From: CAWATG01 sp963785035
GTDB lineage: Bacteria > Actinomycetota > Acidimicrobiia > IMCC26256 > CAWATG01
Direction of reading: 5' to 3'
Length of the DNA stretch: 64,000 nucleotides
Assembly: GCA_963785035.1 (NCBI GenBank)
Contig: CAWATG010000005.1
Span: 310,001 to 374,000, forward strand
Numbering within the stretch: the stretch's first letter is position 1; the number at the start of each line of letters is the position of its first letter. The notes under the pieces were generated by a model. The model was given only the letters and a program-made list of their open reading frames with translations. It searched no databases and had not been told where the DNA came from. Position numbers and translations under genes: made by a program. Below are positions 8,741 to 18,602 of this stretch, one piece after another.

Positions 8741-10564
8741 TCATTCGCTCCCCGGCACGGTCGGCCCCGGAGGAAGCGCGAGCGTGAAGGAAAACGTCGA
8801 GCCAACGCCCGGTTGACTGTCGACAGTGACCGTGCCGCCCATGGCTTCAATGAGGCCCTTGACGATGTAGAGACCGAGACCGGTGCCTCCGACCGCGCCT
8901 TCGCCACTCGCTCGCATGAACTTCTCGAAAATCCTTGCCTGCTCATCGTGTGGAATCCCTATCCCGCGGTCACGCACGCACACCAGCACTCGGTCGGCGT
9001 CATCGACGGCTGTCGCCTCGATGTCGACCGGACCGCCGTCGGGCGAGTACTTGACTGCGTTGGCAACAAGATTCAACAGCACGCGCCGAACGAATCCAGG
9101 GTCTGCTGAGACGCATGCGAGCTCATCGGGAACCGTCAATCGAAACGTGTGCCCGGTTGCGGCCATGGCGGCGTCGGAAACCACTTCTTGGGCAATGCTG
9201 CGAAGCTCGATGAGTTCCAAGGCGGGGGTACTGCGCCCGCTGTCGATCAACGAGACGGCAAGGAGGTCTTCGATCAGCAGACTCAGCCGGTCGACTTGAC
9301 GGTTGATGACCTCAACGGCATGTCGGGACTGCTCAGGTGTGACCTGCGGCGAGACGAGCGCGCGTGCAAAGCCCCGCAACGCGGTGATCGGTGTTCGAAG
9401 CTCGTGGCTCGCTACCGCGATGAACTCGTCCTTGACCTCCGATATCCGTTGCAGATCAGCGATCGTCTCGGCGCGCAGTGCCATGACACGGGAATGCTCC
9501 AATGCCTGTGCGAGTTCAGCGGCCATGGAGCCCAAGAGCACGGCATCGTGATCGCCGAATGCGTTCCTGCGGGTCGAGGACACCACGATCACACCCAAGC
9601 TCCCGTCGGGCGTGCGCAGCGGAGCAGCGAGTTTCGTCTGCACGAATGGCTCCCCGCTGATCGTGGGGCCGAACTGCTCTCGGCCGTCCTGCACCCGGGA
9701 GATGACCGGCTGGTTCCGAACAAACGACCGGGCGCTCACGCTCGTGCTTATTCGGTCGAATCCGCCGCGGTACACCGGACCATCCGATGGGAGCGGGTCG
9801 GGCTCATTCGTATACCCCTCCCATGCAACAGGAATCAGTCGGTCATGGCTGGAGTCGTGCAACAGGACCGTGACTCGCTCGAAGCCGAGATCGTCATGGA
9901 CCATCTGCGCCATGAGCTCTGCCGCCTGCAGCTGCGTCATCTCCGGGGCGGCCAATGCGAAACGGTTGACGACCTCGGCTTCTGCCAGTCTCCGCGCCAC
10001 CAGATTCCAGGCTTTGTCCAGCCCGCGAACAATGCCTCCAACGCCAAAACTCGTCACCAGAAAGATCGACGAGCGAAACAGAAATGCTCGCCACGAGAAG
10101 GGGACGTCGTAGGTGACGCTTTCGTGCGCCATCCAACCCGCCGTCGTCACCGACGCGCCGGCAGCGCTGACGATTCCGCCGAGCACCGTCCAACGAACGG
10201 ACGATTCCACGACGATGAGCACTCCCGCGCTCCAAATACCGAGGTACCCGCCGTTCGTGTCAACCAGCAGCATCACGGCGAACACACTCAGGTCAACCAC
10301 TGTGAGCACGACGGCGAGCAGGTGGAGCTGCCGCAAGGACAATTCGCGTCGCAAGCACATCACCGAGATGAAGCACGACAGGAAGAACACGGCTGCGGCG
10401 ACCAACGACCACTCGTAATAGGGCTTCGACCAGCGCGCAACCTCGACGGTGATGATGGGAAGCCCAGCGACGGAACGGAATCGTGAAATGACGCGCTCAA
10501 CCTCGGAACGCCGAGGGACCTCAGTGCCCGGCTCGGAGAACGCTGGAGTGAACATTTCGAGCAT
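8741..10564 (-). CDS. membrane sensor histidine kinase with GAF domain
   Basis: The protein has 607 residues. The first 180 or so contain five or six hydrophobic segments, and a GAF-like sensory domain follows (about 200-365). The dimerisation domain carries the phospho-acceptor His in FIAVASHELRTPITAL. The ATPase domain shows the N box (NLVANAVKYS), G1 box (DRGIGIP) and G2 box (GGTGLGLYIVKGL). It should autophosphorylate in response to a membrane or cytoplasmic signal. No response-regulator gene is adjacent, so it is an orphan kinase in this window. The ATG at 10564 was kept because it precedes the first hydrophobic segment. Confidence 0.9.
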   Translation of the reverse strand: MLEMFTPAFSEPGTEVPRRSEVERVISRFRSVAGLPIITVEVARWSKPYYEWSLVAAAVFFLSCFISVMCLRRELSLRQLHLLAVVLTVVDLSVFAVMLLVDTNGGYLGIWSAGVLIVVESSVRWTVLGGIVSAAGASVTTAGWMAHESVTYDVPFSWRAFLFRSSIFLVTSFGVGGIVRGLDKAWNLVARRLAEAEVVNRFALAAPEMTQLQAAELMAQMVHDDLGFERVTVLLHDSSHDRLIPVAWEGYTNEPDPLPSDGPVYRGGFDRISTSVSARSFVRNQPVISRVQDGREQFGPTISGEPFVQTKLAAPLRTPDGSLGVIVVSSTRRNAFGDHDAVLLGSMAAELAQALEHSRVMALRAETIADLQRISEVKDEFIAVASHELRTPITALRGFARALVSPQVTPEQSRHAVEVINRQVDRLSLLIEDLLAVSLIDSGRSTPALELIELRSIAQEVVSDAAMAATGHTFRLTVPDELACVSADPGFVRRVLLNLVANAVKYSPDGGPVDIEATAVDDADRVLVCVRDRGIGIPHDEQARIFEKFMRASGEGAVGGTGLGLYIVKGLIEAMGGTVTVDSQPGVGSTFSFTLALPPGPTVPGSE

Positions 10565-10716
10565 GGTCTGTCATAATCCCACGTCGGGCGACGTTGCGCC
10601 TTCCCAGAGTGGATTCCACGACATCATCGGCACCATGAGCCTCAGGGACCTCGCCTGCACCACCCGGAGGTGGTCCGCGGTCGGTACATGGCACACCGTC
10701 GGTACACTCCGCCACC

Positions 10717-11945
10717 GTGACTGCTCCGGGCCCCGGCGAACCCAACATGATTGGCCGTGTGCCTGATCCGCTCGATCGTCTCTGGCTCCATCCATCGGAA
10801 CTGTCTCGCCGATCGATTGCGCCAACCAGCGACCCGACAAGCGCATTGAAAGCCGAATGCCACACGTCGACCCGACCGACACCGTCACGTCGTCGTCGGT
10901 CACGACGTCACCGCGTCGTCGTCATCGGCGTCGGAACCGGATCGGTTCTCGTCATGGCATCGCTCTTCGCCGTGACGGTCACGCTGGTCTCGAACCGAGA
11001 CGGATCGTCTCACGCCAGGCAGCGACGGTCGAAGACCATCGCTGCCGCGCCCGTTGCCCACATCCGCGCACTCGAGCGCGAAGGTCGCGACGACGATCAC
11101 ACCGAGCCTGACGACCGTGAACATCACCGGGCCATCGGGCACACGGAGCGCCTCAGGTGTCTGTCACCGGCGTCATTACGTCCTGATGAGCAACAGCGCG
11201 CTCGGAGACGCCAAGTCCATCGCGGTCGGCGAACTCAACGGCAACGTCGAACTCCTTGGTCGCCACGATCGTCGGGCGCGATCCTCTCCACGACCTCGCC
11301 GTGTTGAAGGTGAAGTCGTGCCGTGGGCTCGCAGACGGCGCCGCTGGACCAGCCCCGAAGATCGGCCAGCACGTCGTGGCGGTGACATCGTCGATGTCGC
11401 GTCTTTCACCTGCCGCGCCGATTTCCGGCGTCAACGTGCTTGCTGAGGCTCCCGGGGGCCAGACACTCGCAGGTCTGCTCGAGATCGACACGACGGGAAT
11501 CGCCGCGGGGAGCGCACTCGTCGACCGTGACGGACGGATCGTCGCGATCATCGCGGCACGCCAAGATGTCGGCCGCTCGGTTGCCCTGCCGTTCGCGGTA
11601 CAAACGAGCGTCGCCGAGGATCTCATCGTCAACGGCACGGCATCGCACGGTTGGCTCGGCGTCGACCTCGTCGACCCCGTCGACGCCACCAGGGATGGCA
11701 AAACCGGTGCGCTGGTCACTGCCGTCGAACCCGACAGCCCCGCCCACCGGGCCTCCATCGAGCCAGGCGATGTCATCGTCGCAGTCGACGACACAAAGAT
11801 CGCTGGAATGGCCGACCTTCTCAAGACCATCCGACAACGTCGCGCCGGAGATCGCATTTACGTCTCGCTGCTACGGGGATCGAAAGCCGAACGAGTATGG
11901 GTGGACCTCGGCGACTACAGAGCGCTGGCACCGGCTGGCCCATAG
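10717..11945 (+). CDS. HtrA/DegP-like membrane protein with degenerate protease domain and PDZ (frameshifted)
   Basis: Three consecutive frames belong to one gene of about 408 residues. The first, from the GTG near 10717, has a cytoplasmic start (RLWLHPSELS) and a membrane segment VVVIGVGTGSVLVMASLFAV. The second, about 11050-11250, holds the first half of a trypsin-like fold (SGVCHRRHYVLMSNSALGDA). The third runs to 11945 with the second half (GRDPLHDLAVLKV) and a PDZ domain (HGWLGVDL through VWVDLGDY). The catalytic His position reads MSNSAL, and the Ser position GIAAGSAL replaces GNSGG, so proteolysis is unlikely. It may be a scaffold or sensor. The frameshifts, near 11050 and 11250, could be sequence errors. 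The protein probably faces outside the membrane. Confidence 0.75.
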
Positions 11946-12048
11946 GCGCCGGTGACTGGTGTCGGGTCGCCTGGAGGCCGGACCTCGGCCCAGACTCGGC
12001 GGTAGCGCAATTTGATGCGATACTGGTTCGCGGCGACCATGGGGGACA

Positions 12049-13131
12049 ATGAACATTCAGGCTGACCGCATCGAACGACCCGATCCACTCGAACCAGCAG
12101 ACCGCGAGCTACTCAACGCCGTGCAGTGGGATTTCCCCCTCGTGCCGCGGCCCTACCTGGCGCTCGGCGAACGGCTGGGGATCTCCGAAGACGAGGTGAT
12201 GACGCGCATCACCCGCGTGAAAGACCTCGGCGTGCTTCGTCAGCTCTCGGCAATCTTCGACACCCGGGCCCTCGGCTACAACTCATCGCTCGTCGCAGCA
12301 CAGGTCGCCGACGATCACATTGATGCGGCCGCCGAGGTGATCAACCGTCACCCGGGCGTGAGCCACAACTACAAACGGAACCACCCGTACAACCTGTGGT
12401 ACACGATCGCGGTTCCTCCCGGGGAGTCGATCGATCAGCACCTCGACGTGCTGCATCAGAGTTCCGGGTCGCTCCTGACGCGCAAGCTTCCGACCCTCAA
12501 GCTCTACAAGATCGGCGTGAAGCTCGACATGACCGGCGCTACCGGCGCCGATGCGAAGGCCGAGGTCCTTGACCATGAGCGACCCGAGCGGCGTGCCGAG
12601 ATGGCGGCGCCGGAGCTTTCAGCGCTCGAGATCGCCGCGATCAGCACCGTTCAGGAGGACCTCCCGGTCGTCGAACGTCCTTTCGCAGCGCATGGCGCAG
12701 CGATTGGTTGTGATGAAGCTTCGGTGCTCGAGCTCATCGCGTCGTTCAAGGAACGCAAGCTGATGCGCCGCTTCGCTGCGGTGATGAACCATCGCAATGC
12801 CGGCTTCAAAGCGAACGCCATGGGCGTTTGGGCGGTTCCGGAGGACGAGCTCGAACGGATCGGTCCGCAAATGGCCGGCTTCGCCCGTGTGAGTCACTGT
12901 TACAAACGCCCGACGTATGAGGACTGGCCGTATTCGGTCTTCACGATGGTGCATGGCCAGAACGCACGGGAGTGTGAGGAGACCATTGCGGCCATCCAGG
13001 ATGAGACGGGCGTGAGTGAGTATGCGTTGCTGTGGTCGATCAAGGAGTACAAGAAGGTGCGCGTTCGCTACTTCACTCCTGATTGGCAAGCCTGGTCGAG
13101 CGAGAACCTCGCTCCCGCCGGCGCCGCATAG
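12049..13131 (+). CDS. ahbAB: siroheme decarboxylase, AhbA-AhbB type two-domain fusion (Lrp/AsnC fold)
   Basis: The gene encodes 360 residues after a GGGGGAC ribosome-binding site. It contains two homologous halves, each with a winged-helix Lrp/AsnC-type domain plus a ligand domain. The first half has DFPLVPRPYLALGERLGIS and SHNYKRNHPYNLWYTI. The second has LPVVERPFAAHGAAIG and SHCYKRPTYEDWPYSVFTM. The paired YKR motifs are typical of siroheme decarboxylases (AhbA/AhbB, NirD/L/G/H), which convert siroheme to didecarboxysiroheme for heme or heme d1 synthesis. AhbA and AhbB are often separate subunits. No other siroheme-pathway gene is seen in the window. A generic AsnC-type regulator is the less likely alternative. 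Confidence 0.85.
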   Translation: MNIQADRIERPDPLEPADRELLNAVQWDFPLVPRPYLALGERLGISEDEVMTRITRVKDLGVLRQLSAIFDTRALGYNSSLVAAQVADDHIDAAAEVINRHPGVSHNYKRNHPYNLWYTIAVPPGESIDQHLDVLHQSSGSLLTRKLPTLKLYKIGVKLDMTGATGADAKAEVLDHERPERRAEMAAPELSALEIAAISTVQEDLPVVERPFAAHGAAIGCDEASVLELIASFKERKLMRRFAAVMNHRNAGFKANAMGVWAVPEDELERIGPQMAGFARVSHCYKRPTYEDWPYSVFTMVHGQNARECEETIAAIQDETGVSEYALLWSIKEYKKVRVRYFTPDWQAWSSENLAPAGAA

Positions 13132-13176
13132 TTGGTGCACTGCGCGTAGGCAACACCAGCGTGGTTCGTGAACGAG

Positions 13177-13206
13177 TGTGGGGCACGGCCGAAGCCATGC
13201 CCCACA
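13177..13206. terminator. stem-loop between convergent genes, likely bidirectional terminator
   Basis: TGTGGGGCA at 13177-13185 pairs with TGCCCCACA at 13198-13206, extended inwards past one mismatch by GGC/GCC around a CGAA tetraloop. It sits between the 3' ends of the siroheme decarboxylase gene (+) and the PstS-like gene (-), where a shared terminator is expected. There is no clear U-tract on either side, so Rho-independent function is inferred only from structure and position. Confidence 0.6.
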
Positions 13207-13256
13207 GTCAGGTGTTCGCAAGCTGGCTGTCACCAGCCTGATCAATCGGTCAGGTT

Positions 13257-14702
13257 CTAGGTGGTCACCTTGCAACGTGATCCCGAGGTCCGCAAAGCAG
13301 CTGGGACGATCTGGAATCCAGCCTTGTTGATCCGCTGCGTGATCTCGGTGAAGTTGTTGGTACCGCTGAACGGGTCGGCCTTGTGCTTCGTGGTCGCGAT
13401 CCGACAGAGGAACCGTGTGTACTCGCGAACGGAACCGCCAACGCCACCCGAAGGACCCGTGACGTTCAGATCGGTGTTCGTGCCCGAGATAACCGGTCCT
13501 GGGTTGCCGCTGAAGTCACATGTACCCACCACGGTCTGAGGGCAATCCGCATCGACGTTGCGAGTCACGTGGTAAACGGTCCTGCCGATCGGATACGTGT
13601 TAGCCAAGACGTTCGCTGTACTCGGCTTGATGTTCTTGACCGGAGCGGGCTGAGCCTCAACGGCAACGCCAGCGCGGGTGATCTTCCGCGTGAACGGGTA
13701 CCCGTTGAACACACCGAAGGAACCCCACCAGATCCAGTTCGCCGGGTTGTCGACCGAAGCCGCCGCGCCGCTCAACGCTACGGGGTCGTTCACCAGAGGC
13801 TTGATGTCGTTCTCAAGCGGCGTCGCGCCATTTGCGAGCTTCCGCACGCAGCTCTGGGCATTCATCGTCCAACCCGAGGGGATGACGATCGTGACGTTGG
13901 CTTTGATCCAGTCATGGAACGACGCATAGGTACCTGCGTTCGTGTTCATGCTCCAGGGCACGATCGGACCATTGGTCGACAGCGGGATACCAGCCATGGC
14001 GGGAATGTCGTTCCACTCCGTGTAATCACAGTTATAGATGTGGAACAGGTCATCGGCGGTGAACAACTGGTTGCCCGCCGTGCTGAGCCCTTCGACCTGA
14101 GACGGCCGGTTGTTCGGGTCGCCCGAACTGTCGAACAGCGCGACCTCGATACCGTCCTGGGCAAAACCCCAGAACGTGTCAACCGCCAACTCGTTACCAC
14201 CGACTGCGTTGCCGCCTGTCGTCTTCGGTCCTCGCGACGACCGTGCGAAGTCCGCATTCGGGCCAACGGTCGCCGTGTAGCCGGCGATGGCGGGCACAGG
14301 GTTGGCAGTACCCGGGTAGGTCACCGCCGAGCCGGACGAGAAACCGTTCATCGACGCGATACCGGCCGACGAGCCCACCGGGTTCGCCTGTGCGACCGTG
14401 TCGTGCTGCCAGTTCCCTAGGTCATTGGTCTCGGGCGAACCCGTGAGAATGCAGGAGTTGAGCGAGGCGCCAACTGAAGTGCTCACACTGCATCCAGCCG
14501 CCAACGACGCCTCGTTGTAGAGCTCGGACAGCAGAAGCTGCATCTTGTACGTGGTGTCGGAACCACCACCAACGATGATGTGCGGGGTGCCGTCGAATCC
14601 GTATCCGGTGGGGGGAGTCGCGCCAGCCGGTAGCGCAGCTACCAGTGGCACTGTGATGGTCGCCGCCCCGGCGGCCATCACCTTCCACAATCTGTTCTTC
14701 AT
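13257..14702 (-). CDS. secreted PstS-like substrate-binding protein
   Basis: The protein has 481 residues from the ATG at 14702, with a clear signal peptide (MKNRLWKVMAAGAATITVPL, ending near LPAGATPP). The mature start IIVGGGSDTTYKMQLLLSEL resembles the phosphate-binding loop region of PstS-type periplasmic-binding proteins, and later stretches such as DDLFHIYNCDYTEWNDIP fit the same fold. Four or more Cys residues could form disulfides. It lacks a lipobox and a membrane anchor, so it is probably released or held by other means. It is the last gene of the exosortase/Pst island and the fourth PstS-type protein of the window. The ligand is inferred from the fold only. Confidence 0.75.
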   Translation of the reverse strand: MKNRLWKVMAAGAATITVPLVAALPAGATPPTGYGFDGTPHIIVGGGSDTTYKMQLLLSELYNEASLAAGCSVSTSVGASLNSCILTGSPETNDLGNWQHDTVAQANPVGSSAGIASMNGFSSGSAVTYPGTANPVPAIAGYTATVGPNADFARSSRGPKTTGGNAVGGNELAVDTFWGFAQDGIEVALFDSSGDPNNRPSQVEGLSTAGNQLFTADDLFHIYNCDYTEWNDIPAMAGIPLSTNGPIVPWSMNTNAGTYASFHDWIKANVTIVIPSGWTMNAQSCVRKLANGATPLENDIKPLVNDPVALSGAAASVDNPANWIWWGSFGVFNGYPFTRKITRAGVAVEAQPAPVKNIKPSTANVLANTYPIGRTVYHVTRNVDADCPQTVVGTCDFSGNPGPVISGTNTDLNVTGPSGGVGGSVREYTRFLCRIATTKHKADPFSGTNNFTEITQRINKAGFQIVPAALRTSGSRCKVTT

Positions 14703-14797
14703 GACAAAGATCTCCTTGGTTTGAGTGTCTTGAAACAACGAATGATTAGGAGGGACAAGGTCTTCCAGGGGATGGTCCTCTAGAAGGTGGAGCCGAA

Positions 14798-15472
14798 CTA
14801 GGCGACGACCGAACCCGCCATGCGACGCTTGCGCACGATGAGAAGACCACCACCGACGGCAAGCGCCGAGAGAGGAAGCAACACCGCGAACGGAACTTCC
14901 GGAACCTCGGGGTCAGGACCGACACCAGCAGGGGTCAATCGGTAGGGCAAGAAGCCTTGATCCGCTGTGACTGCCAGGGTGAAGGACGTAACCCGAACCT
15001 TGCAGTTGTCCCACACGGGAATTTCGGATTCGTTGGGGAGGGTCTCGCCGGGAGCCACGCACTGGAAGACGCCTGAAGGGCTGTCTCCCCGGAACATGGG
15101 AAGCCGGTAGTTCTCGTTTGCCACGCTGAACGTAAAGTTTCCGCTGGCGTCGACAAGCCCACCTGACGGCGAAGTACCTGCGTCGCAATGCTCAATCGGG
15201 TCCCAACCCGCTGCAGCTGGGTCAGCTCCGTCACAGATTTGCGCAAAGACGGTGCTGCCGGCGGGGAAGCCCGATGCCGTGAAGTCGAAGGATGCCGGCG
15301 TCCAACCGGCTGGCAAAGGACCAGCCCCGTCGGGGTCGGTTGGGCTGTTGGCGACCAGGTAGGAGCCACTTGCATCGGGAAGAGGTGAAGAAACCGTGCC
15401 TGCGAACGCGGGCGCGGTCGCCATGAACAGCGAACCTCCCGCGATCGCCATGCTCAGTAGGAATTTACGCAT
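14798..15472 (-). CDS. exported protein with exosortase-type C-terminal sorting tail
   Basis: The protein has 224 residues. It has a signal peptide (MRKFLLSMAIAGGSLFMATAPAFA) and an extracellular domain with four or more Cys residues. The C-terminal tripartite tail begins at residue 190: a VPEVP motif, a hydrophobic stretch (AVLLPLSALAVGGGL) and a basic end (RKRR). This is the layout of PEP-CTERM-like exosortase substrates. The same VPExxxxVLLPLS pattern ends the proteins at 29476 and 30329, and an exosortase is encoded at 27547. Processing by that enzyme is inferred. The function of the mature domain is unknown. Confidence 0.8.
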   Translation of the reverse strand: MRKFLLSMAIAGGSLFMATAPAFAGTVSSPLPDASGSYLVANSPTDPDGAGPLPAGWTPASFDFTASGFPAGSTVFAQICDGADPAAAGWDPIEHCDAGTSPSGGLVDASGNFTFSVANENYRLPMFRGDSPSGVFQCVAPGETLPNESEIPVWDNCKVRVTSFTLAVTADQGFLPYRLTPAGVGPDPEVPEVPFAVLLPLSALAVGGGLLIVRKRRMAGSVVA

Positions 15473-15717
15473 ACCGTTGTTTCCCTTCTCATCGTGTCAT
15501 CGTGCTTGGGAGTTTCAGACAGAAGTACGGGAATTGCTTTCAGGTCCGTTACCAGCGCGAATGCTGCGCCACGGCCATTCAACGCCCTCGAGAGACCGCG
15601 TAGAGCGCTGCGTAGCTCCTGTTCCTCACTGCGTCGCCGACCGTTCATCCTCCGATCAGACCAACTTTCGGTTGGCCTCCGGGGAGGTTCGATCAGTGGG
15701 TTCGATCAGCGGATTGA

Positions 15718-16644
15718 TCAGCGCAGTGGCGGGAGCAAACCGTCGAGCCCAAGCGCGATCGCGAACACGCCGAGGAGACCCAGCGGAGCGACGATCAGAC
15801 CCGTCGCCAGAAGATTCGCCCGCCCCTTCAGATACCAGACGGCAACACCAGCCGCGAGAAGCGCCCACATCCCGAGTGCCAGCCACTGGTTGAAGATCGG
15901 CGACTCACCGGGCATCCGGGCAGGCGTTCGTTTTCCAGTCGCCAGTTTGCCGGTCGGGCCCGATGACGCAACGACTACGAGACGATCGGTCGAGGTCCAT
16001 CCGCCCCGCCCAGTGACCAAGGTCAACCGGCGGCCGGTTGAGCGCGCGAAGGGTCGAGTGTCGCCACCACGCACGCGTTGCACCGACTCAACTTTGAATA
16101 TGGGCACGCGCGTCACCGTTCTCAGCTTCACAGCGATGAGGTCGCCGACCTCGAGTTCGCCGAGGCGGGCGAAGGGCGAGCCCCAACCCTGACGATGGCC
16201 GCTGACGATGCTGTTTCCGACCTGCCCCGGTAATGGTGTTCCAGGTCTATGCCCGGGACCGCCACGCAGTACAGCACTCGTGTCGCCTTCGGCTACGACG
16301 AGATTGACGTCCAACTTGGGAATCTGCAGCACGGCGATCGCCTCGCCGACCGAAGGCGCCGCGCGAGACTTGGCGTAATCGACCGATCGCTGATGCTGGC
16401 GCGCCCGGTACATGATCGCGGCGATCGGTCCTTCGAAGATCATGACGGCCGATACCACGGCCAAAACAACGACGATCACACCGGCCGCAAGCTTGCGGCG
16501 AGACCGGCCCAAACGCTCCAGAACCCTCAACCTCTGGTTCAGCTCAAGACTTAACCCAGGTATTTCGCTGCTGAGATCATGTCGGTTGGGTGACGAATCA
16601 AGCGCCCCATCCGCACCCTGCGCCGTCTTCGTGAGAGCCGTCAT
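15718..16644 (-). CDS. sortase-like membrane protein lacking the catalytic Cys
   Basis: The protein has 308 residues. The order is a cytoplasmic N terminus, a membrane segment (about 52-70), a class E sortase-like domain, and two C-terminal membrane segments (about 250-300). The fold signature RGGPGHRPGTPLPGQVGNS and catalytic His150 (VSGHRQGW) are present. Arg221 is kept (TDRLVVVAS), but the Cys position is Gly212 in RLTLVTGRGG. Transpeptidation by the usual mechanism is therefore not expected. The start overlaps the stop of the upstream PstS-like gene by four bases (ATGA), making it the last gene of a seven-gene coupled operon. It may be a binding or scaffold derivative of sortase. The Cys-to-Gly change needs at least two substitutions, so a simple read error is unlikely. 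Confidence 0.85.
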   Translation of the reverse strand: MTALTKTAQGADGALDSSPNRHDLSSEIPGLSLELNQRLRVLERLGRSRRKLAAGVIVVVLAVVSAVMIFEGPIAAIMYRARQHQRSVDYAKSRAAPSVGEAIAVLQIPKLDVNLVVAEGDTSAVLRGGPGHRPGTPLPGQVGNSIVSGHRQGWGSPFARLGELEVGDLIAVKLRTVTRVPIFKVESVQRVRGGDTRPFARSTGRRLTLVTGRGGWTSTDRLVVVASSGPTGKLATGKRTPARMPGESPIFNQWLALGMWALLAAGVAVWYLKGRANLLATGLIVAPLGLLGVFAIALGLDGLLPPLR

Positions 16645-18602
16645 GGTGAAGGACGTGTGTTGCCGGCGAACAGGCGACGGAGAACCCGCCGACTACCGAA
16701 GTATGCGCCGGCCCCGAGAAGAAGGGTCACCGTCACGTCGGTCGTGATCGACTTAGCCGGCTGGTCGAGTGGCAACGCGTCAACAGCGAGGATCGAGGCA
16801 ATCGCCCTCGTCCGGGTGGTTGCACGCCTTACTGTCGCATCCGCATCGGCCGCAGCAGCGGTGAACGCAACGGCGGCTTCAGCCGGATCGGAAAACGACA
16901 GGTCCGGCAACGCAACGTCACTGCCCGAGACTTCCACGTCGGAGTCGGATACCTCCGGCGTGCCCACGGTCGCAGTCGGTGACGTTTGTGACGTCGGCGC
17001 GCTCGAGCTGGTGGTTTCCGATGTCGACTCCGATGTCGACTCCGATGTGGACGGCGACGTCGGCGATGTCGACTCCGATGTGGACGGCGACGTCGGCGCG
17101 GTCGTCGAGGTTGTCGTGGTCGTCGTCACCGGCTTCGACCGCTGTGCAATAGAGCATTTCACCAACTGCGGTTCCCAGTTGCTGCAGGTACCAGGTCGCT
17201 GCCCTTCACCGCCAGACGATCGGTACCCTGACAGTTCCCCTTCACGACCGCATCGGCCGCGTCGAGCGCCTCGCGGACCAAGGCGTCCGACAGACGCCCG
17301 TCATTGACGGTCGCATTGACGCTTTGGCCTTCGGTCACGACGTAGCGGATAAAGGTGGCAACGGCGTTGGTCTTGTCGATCGAGAGGCCACTTGCCTTGA
17401 CATAGATCCTCTCGACCCAGGTCAGGGGGTACGCACCGGACACCTTGTTGGTCAGCGTGTGCAGTGGCTCACCGCTTGCGGCAATCGCCTTCGTGATCGA
17501 TTCTGGACTGGGCGCGACCCACTCGCCACTGGCGTTGCGCACCTCGATGAATGCAAGCTTCGCGGCGGCATCCTTCGTGGCGCTATTTGACTGCAGCGCA
17601 TCTGAGACCCTCGACTTCGCCCACGGCGGGCTGGGCGCGATGCCTCCGTTGCTTGAGGTAACGGCTGCCTCCGGAGAAGATGCCTCGCTGGAGCCCAAGC
17701 GTGAGCACTTGCGCAAGTGCCCCTTGGCGCGTCTCTCCAGGAGCGCGCGGGAGTCTCTCCCCGATCGGCTCCCACGTTGTGCTCGCGTCGGCAACGAGGC
17801 CCTGCCATACGTTCGGAGCTGCCTTCTTCACATACTGCTGAAGGAAGAAGTTGGTAGCCGACGCATCAGACCGGTGGAATGGGGTAACCCTTCCGCCGAA
17901 GAACTCGACGATGTCGGGGAGGCCCATCGCCTCGAGCACGCCGGCACAGTTCCAACTGTTGAGATCTTGGCTGCCGGTGACGCCGGAGCCGGCTGGCGGG
18001 GGACAACTCCCCGACGTTGACCATGTCATCGCTGCCAGCGTCTCATCGGGTACACGAATCGGGCCGTTGTACTGCCGCACCTCGAAGCAGTTCTTCTCCT
18101 CGTTTCCGGGGAGATCGGGATCGCAGACTTGCACGTTCGAGGCAAGACCGCCGCCGGACCCCGGGTTCGGTGGCGTGTAGAGCAGGAACGCCAACGCGGT
18201 CGCGTGGATCGGAGCCGAGATCAATCCGTCCCTGCCGCCTGGGACCTTCGCGAGCTCGTCGTCAAGGAACGGCGTGCCGGAAATGACGAAATCGCCGGCG
18301 CCGTCGACGAACTGCTCCCTTGCAAGTTGGTCGCCATCGGCACGGTAGCCAAGGTCCATGAACGGCTTGCCGGCCTCACCATAGAGCGCGTTCTGCCACG
18401 CGGTCATCTCGCCGAACGGACCCCAGGATCCAAGCCCCTCCAGCGTGAGCAATGGAACGGGGATCACCTCTTGGGCCGAGACCCGCGACCTGGTCCCGAA
18501 GACCCCAACCGCCATGAGCAGGGCCACAACCAGAAGCTGGCGAACCGGTACGCGTCGGGCCGACACATGCCAAACCGAACCTCGACTGCGCGCTCCCGTC
18601 AT
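16641..18602 (-). CDS. PstS-like protein with Ser/Thr-rich stalk and C-terminal membrane anchor (frameshifted)
   Basis: Three frames make one gene of about 653 residues. From the ATG at 18602 there is a signal peptide (ending near SRVSAQE) and the first part of a PstS-like binding fold (GDFVISGTPFLDDELA, LAFLLYTPP). A shift near 17700 leads to a frame with NSATKDAAAKLAF and YPLTWVERIYVKASG. A second shift near 17180 leads to EPQLVKCSIAQ, a stalk of repeated SPSTSEST-type units, and a C-terminal hydrophobic segment (VTVTLLLGAGAYFG) followed by RRVLRRLF. The start overlaps the upstream pstS-like stop (ATGA), and the stop overlaps the sortase-like start (ATGA). It is probably a membrane-tethered binding protein on the cell surface. 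The frameshifts may be sequence errors. Confidence 0.7.
17030..17098. repeat. in-frame tandem repeat encoding the Ser/Thr stalk
   Basis: Two near-identical copies of a unit of about 33 bases (GTCGACTCCGATGTGGACGG and neighbours), plus a partial copy, encode the SPSTSEST-type repeats of the stalk in the PstS-like protein. The repeat is coding and low in complexity. Confidence 0.55.

Noticed and set aside
15454..15648. Small minus-strand frame upstream of the sorted protein at 14798
   Set aside because: It overlaps the signal-peptide coding region in another frame and has no recognisable feature.
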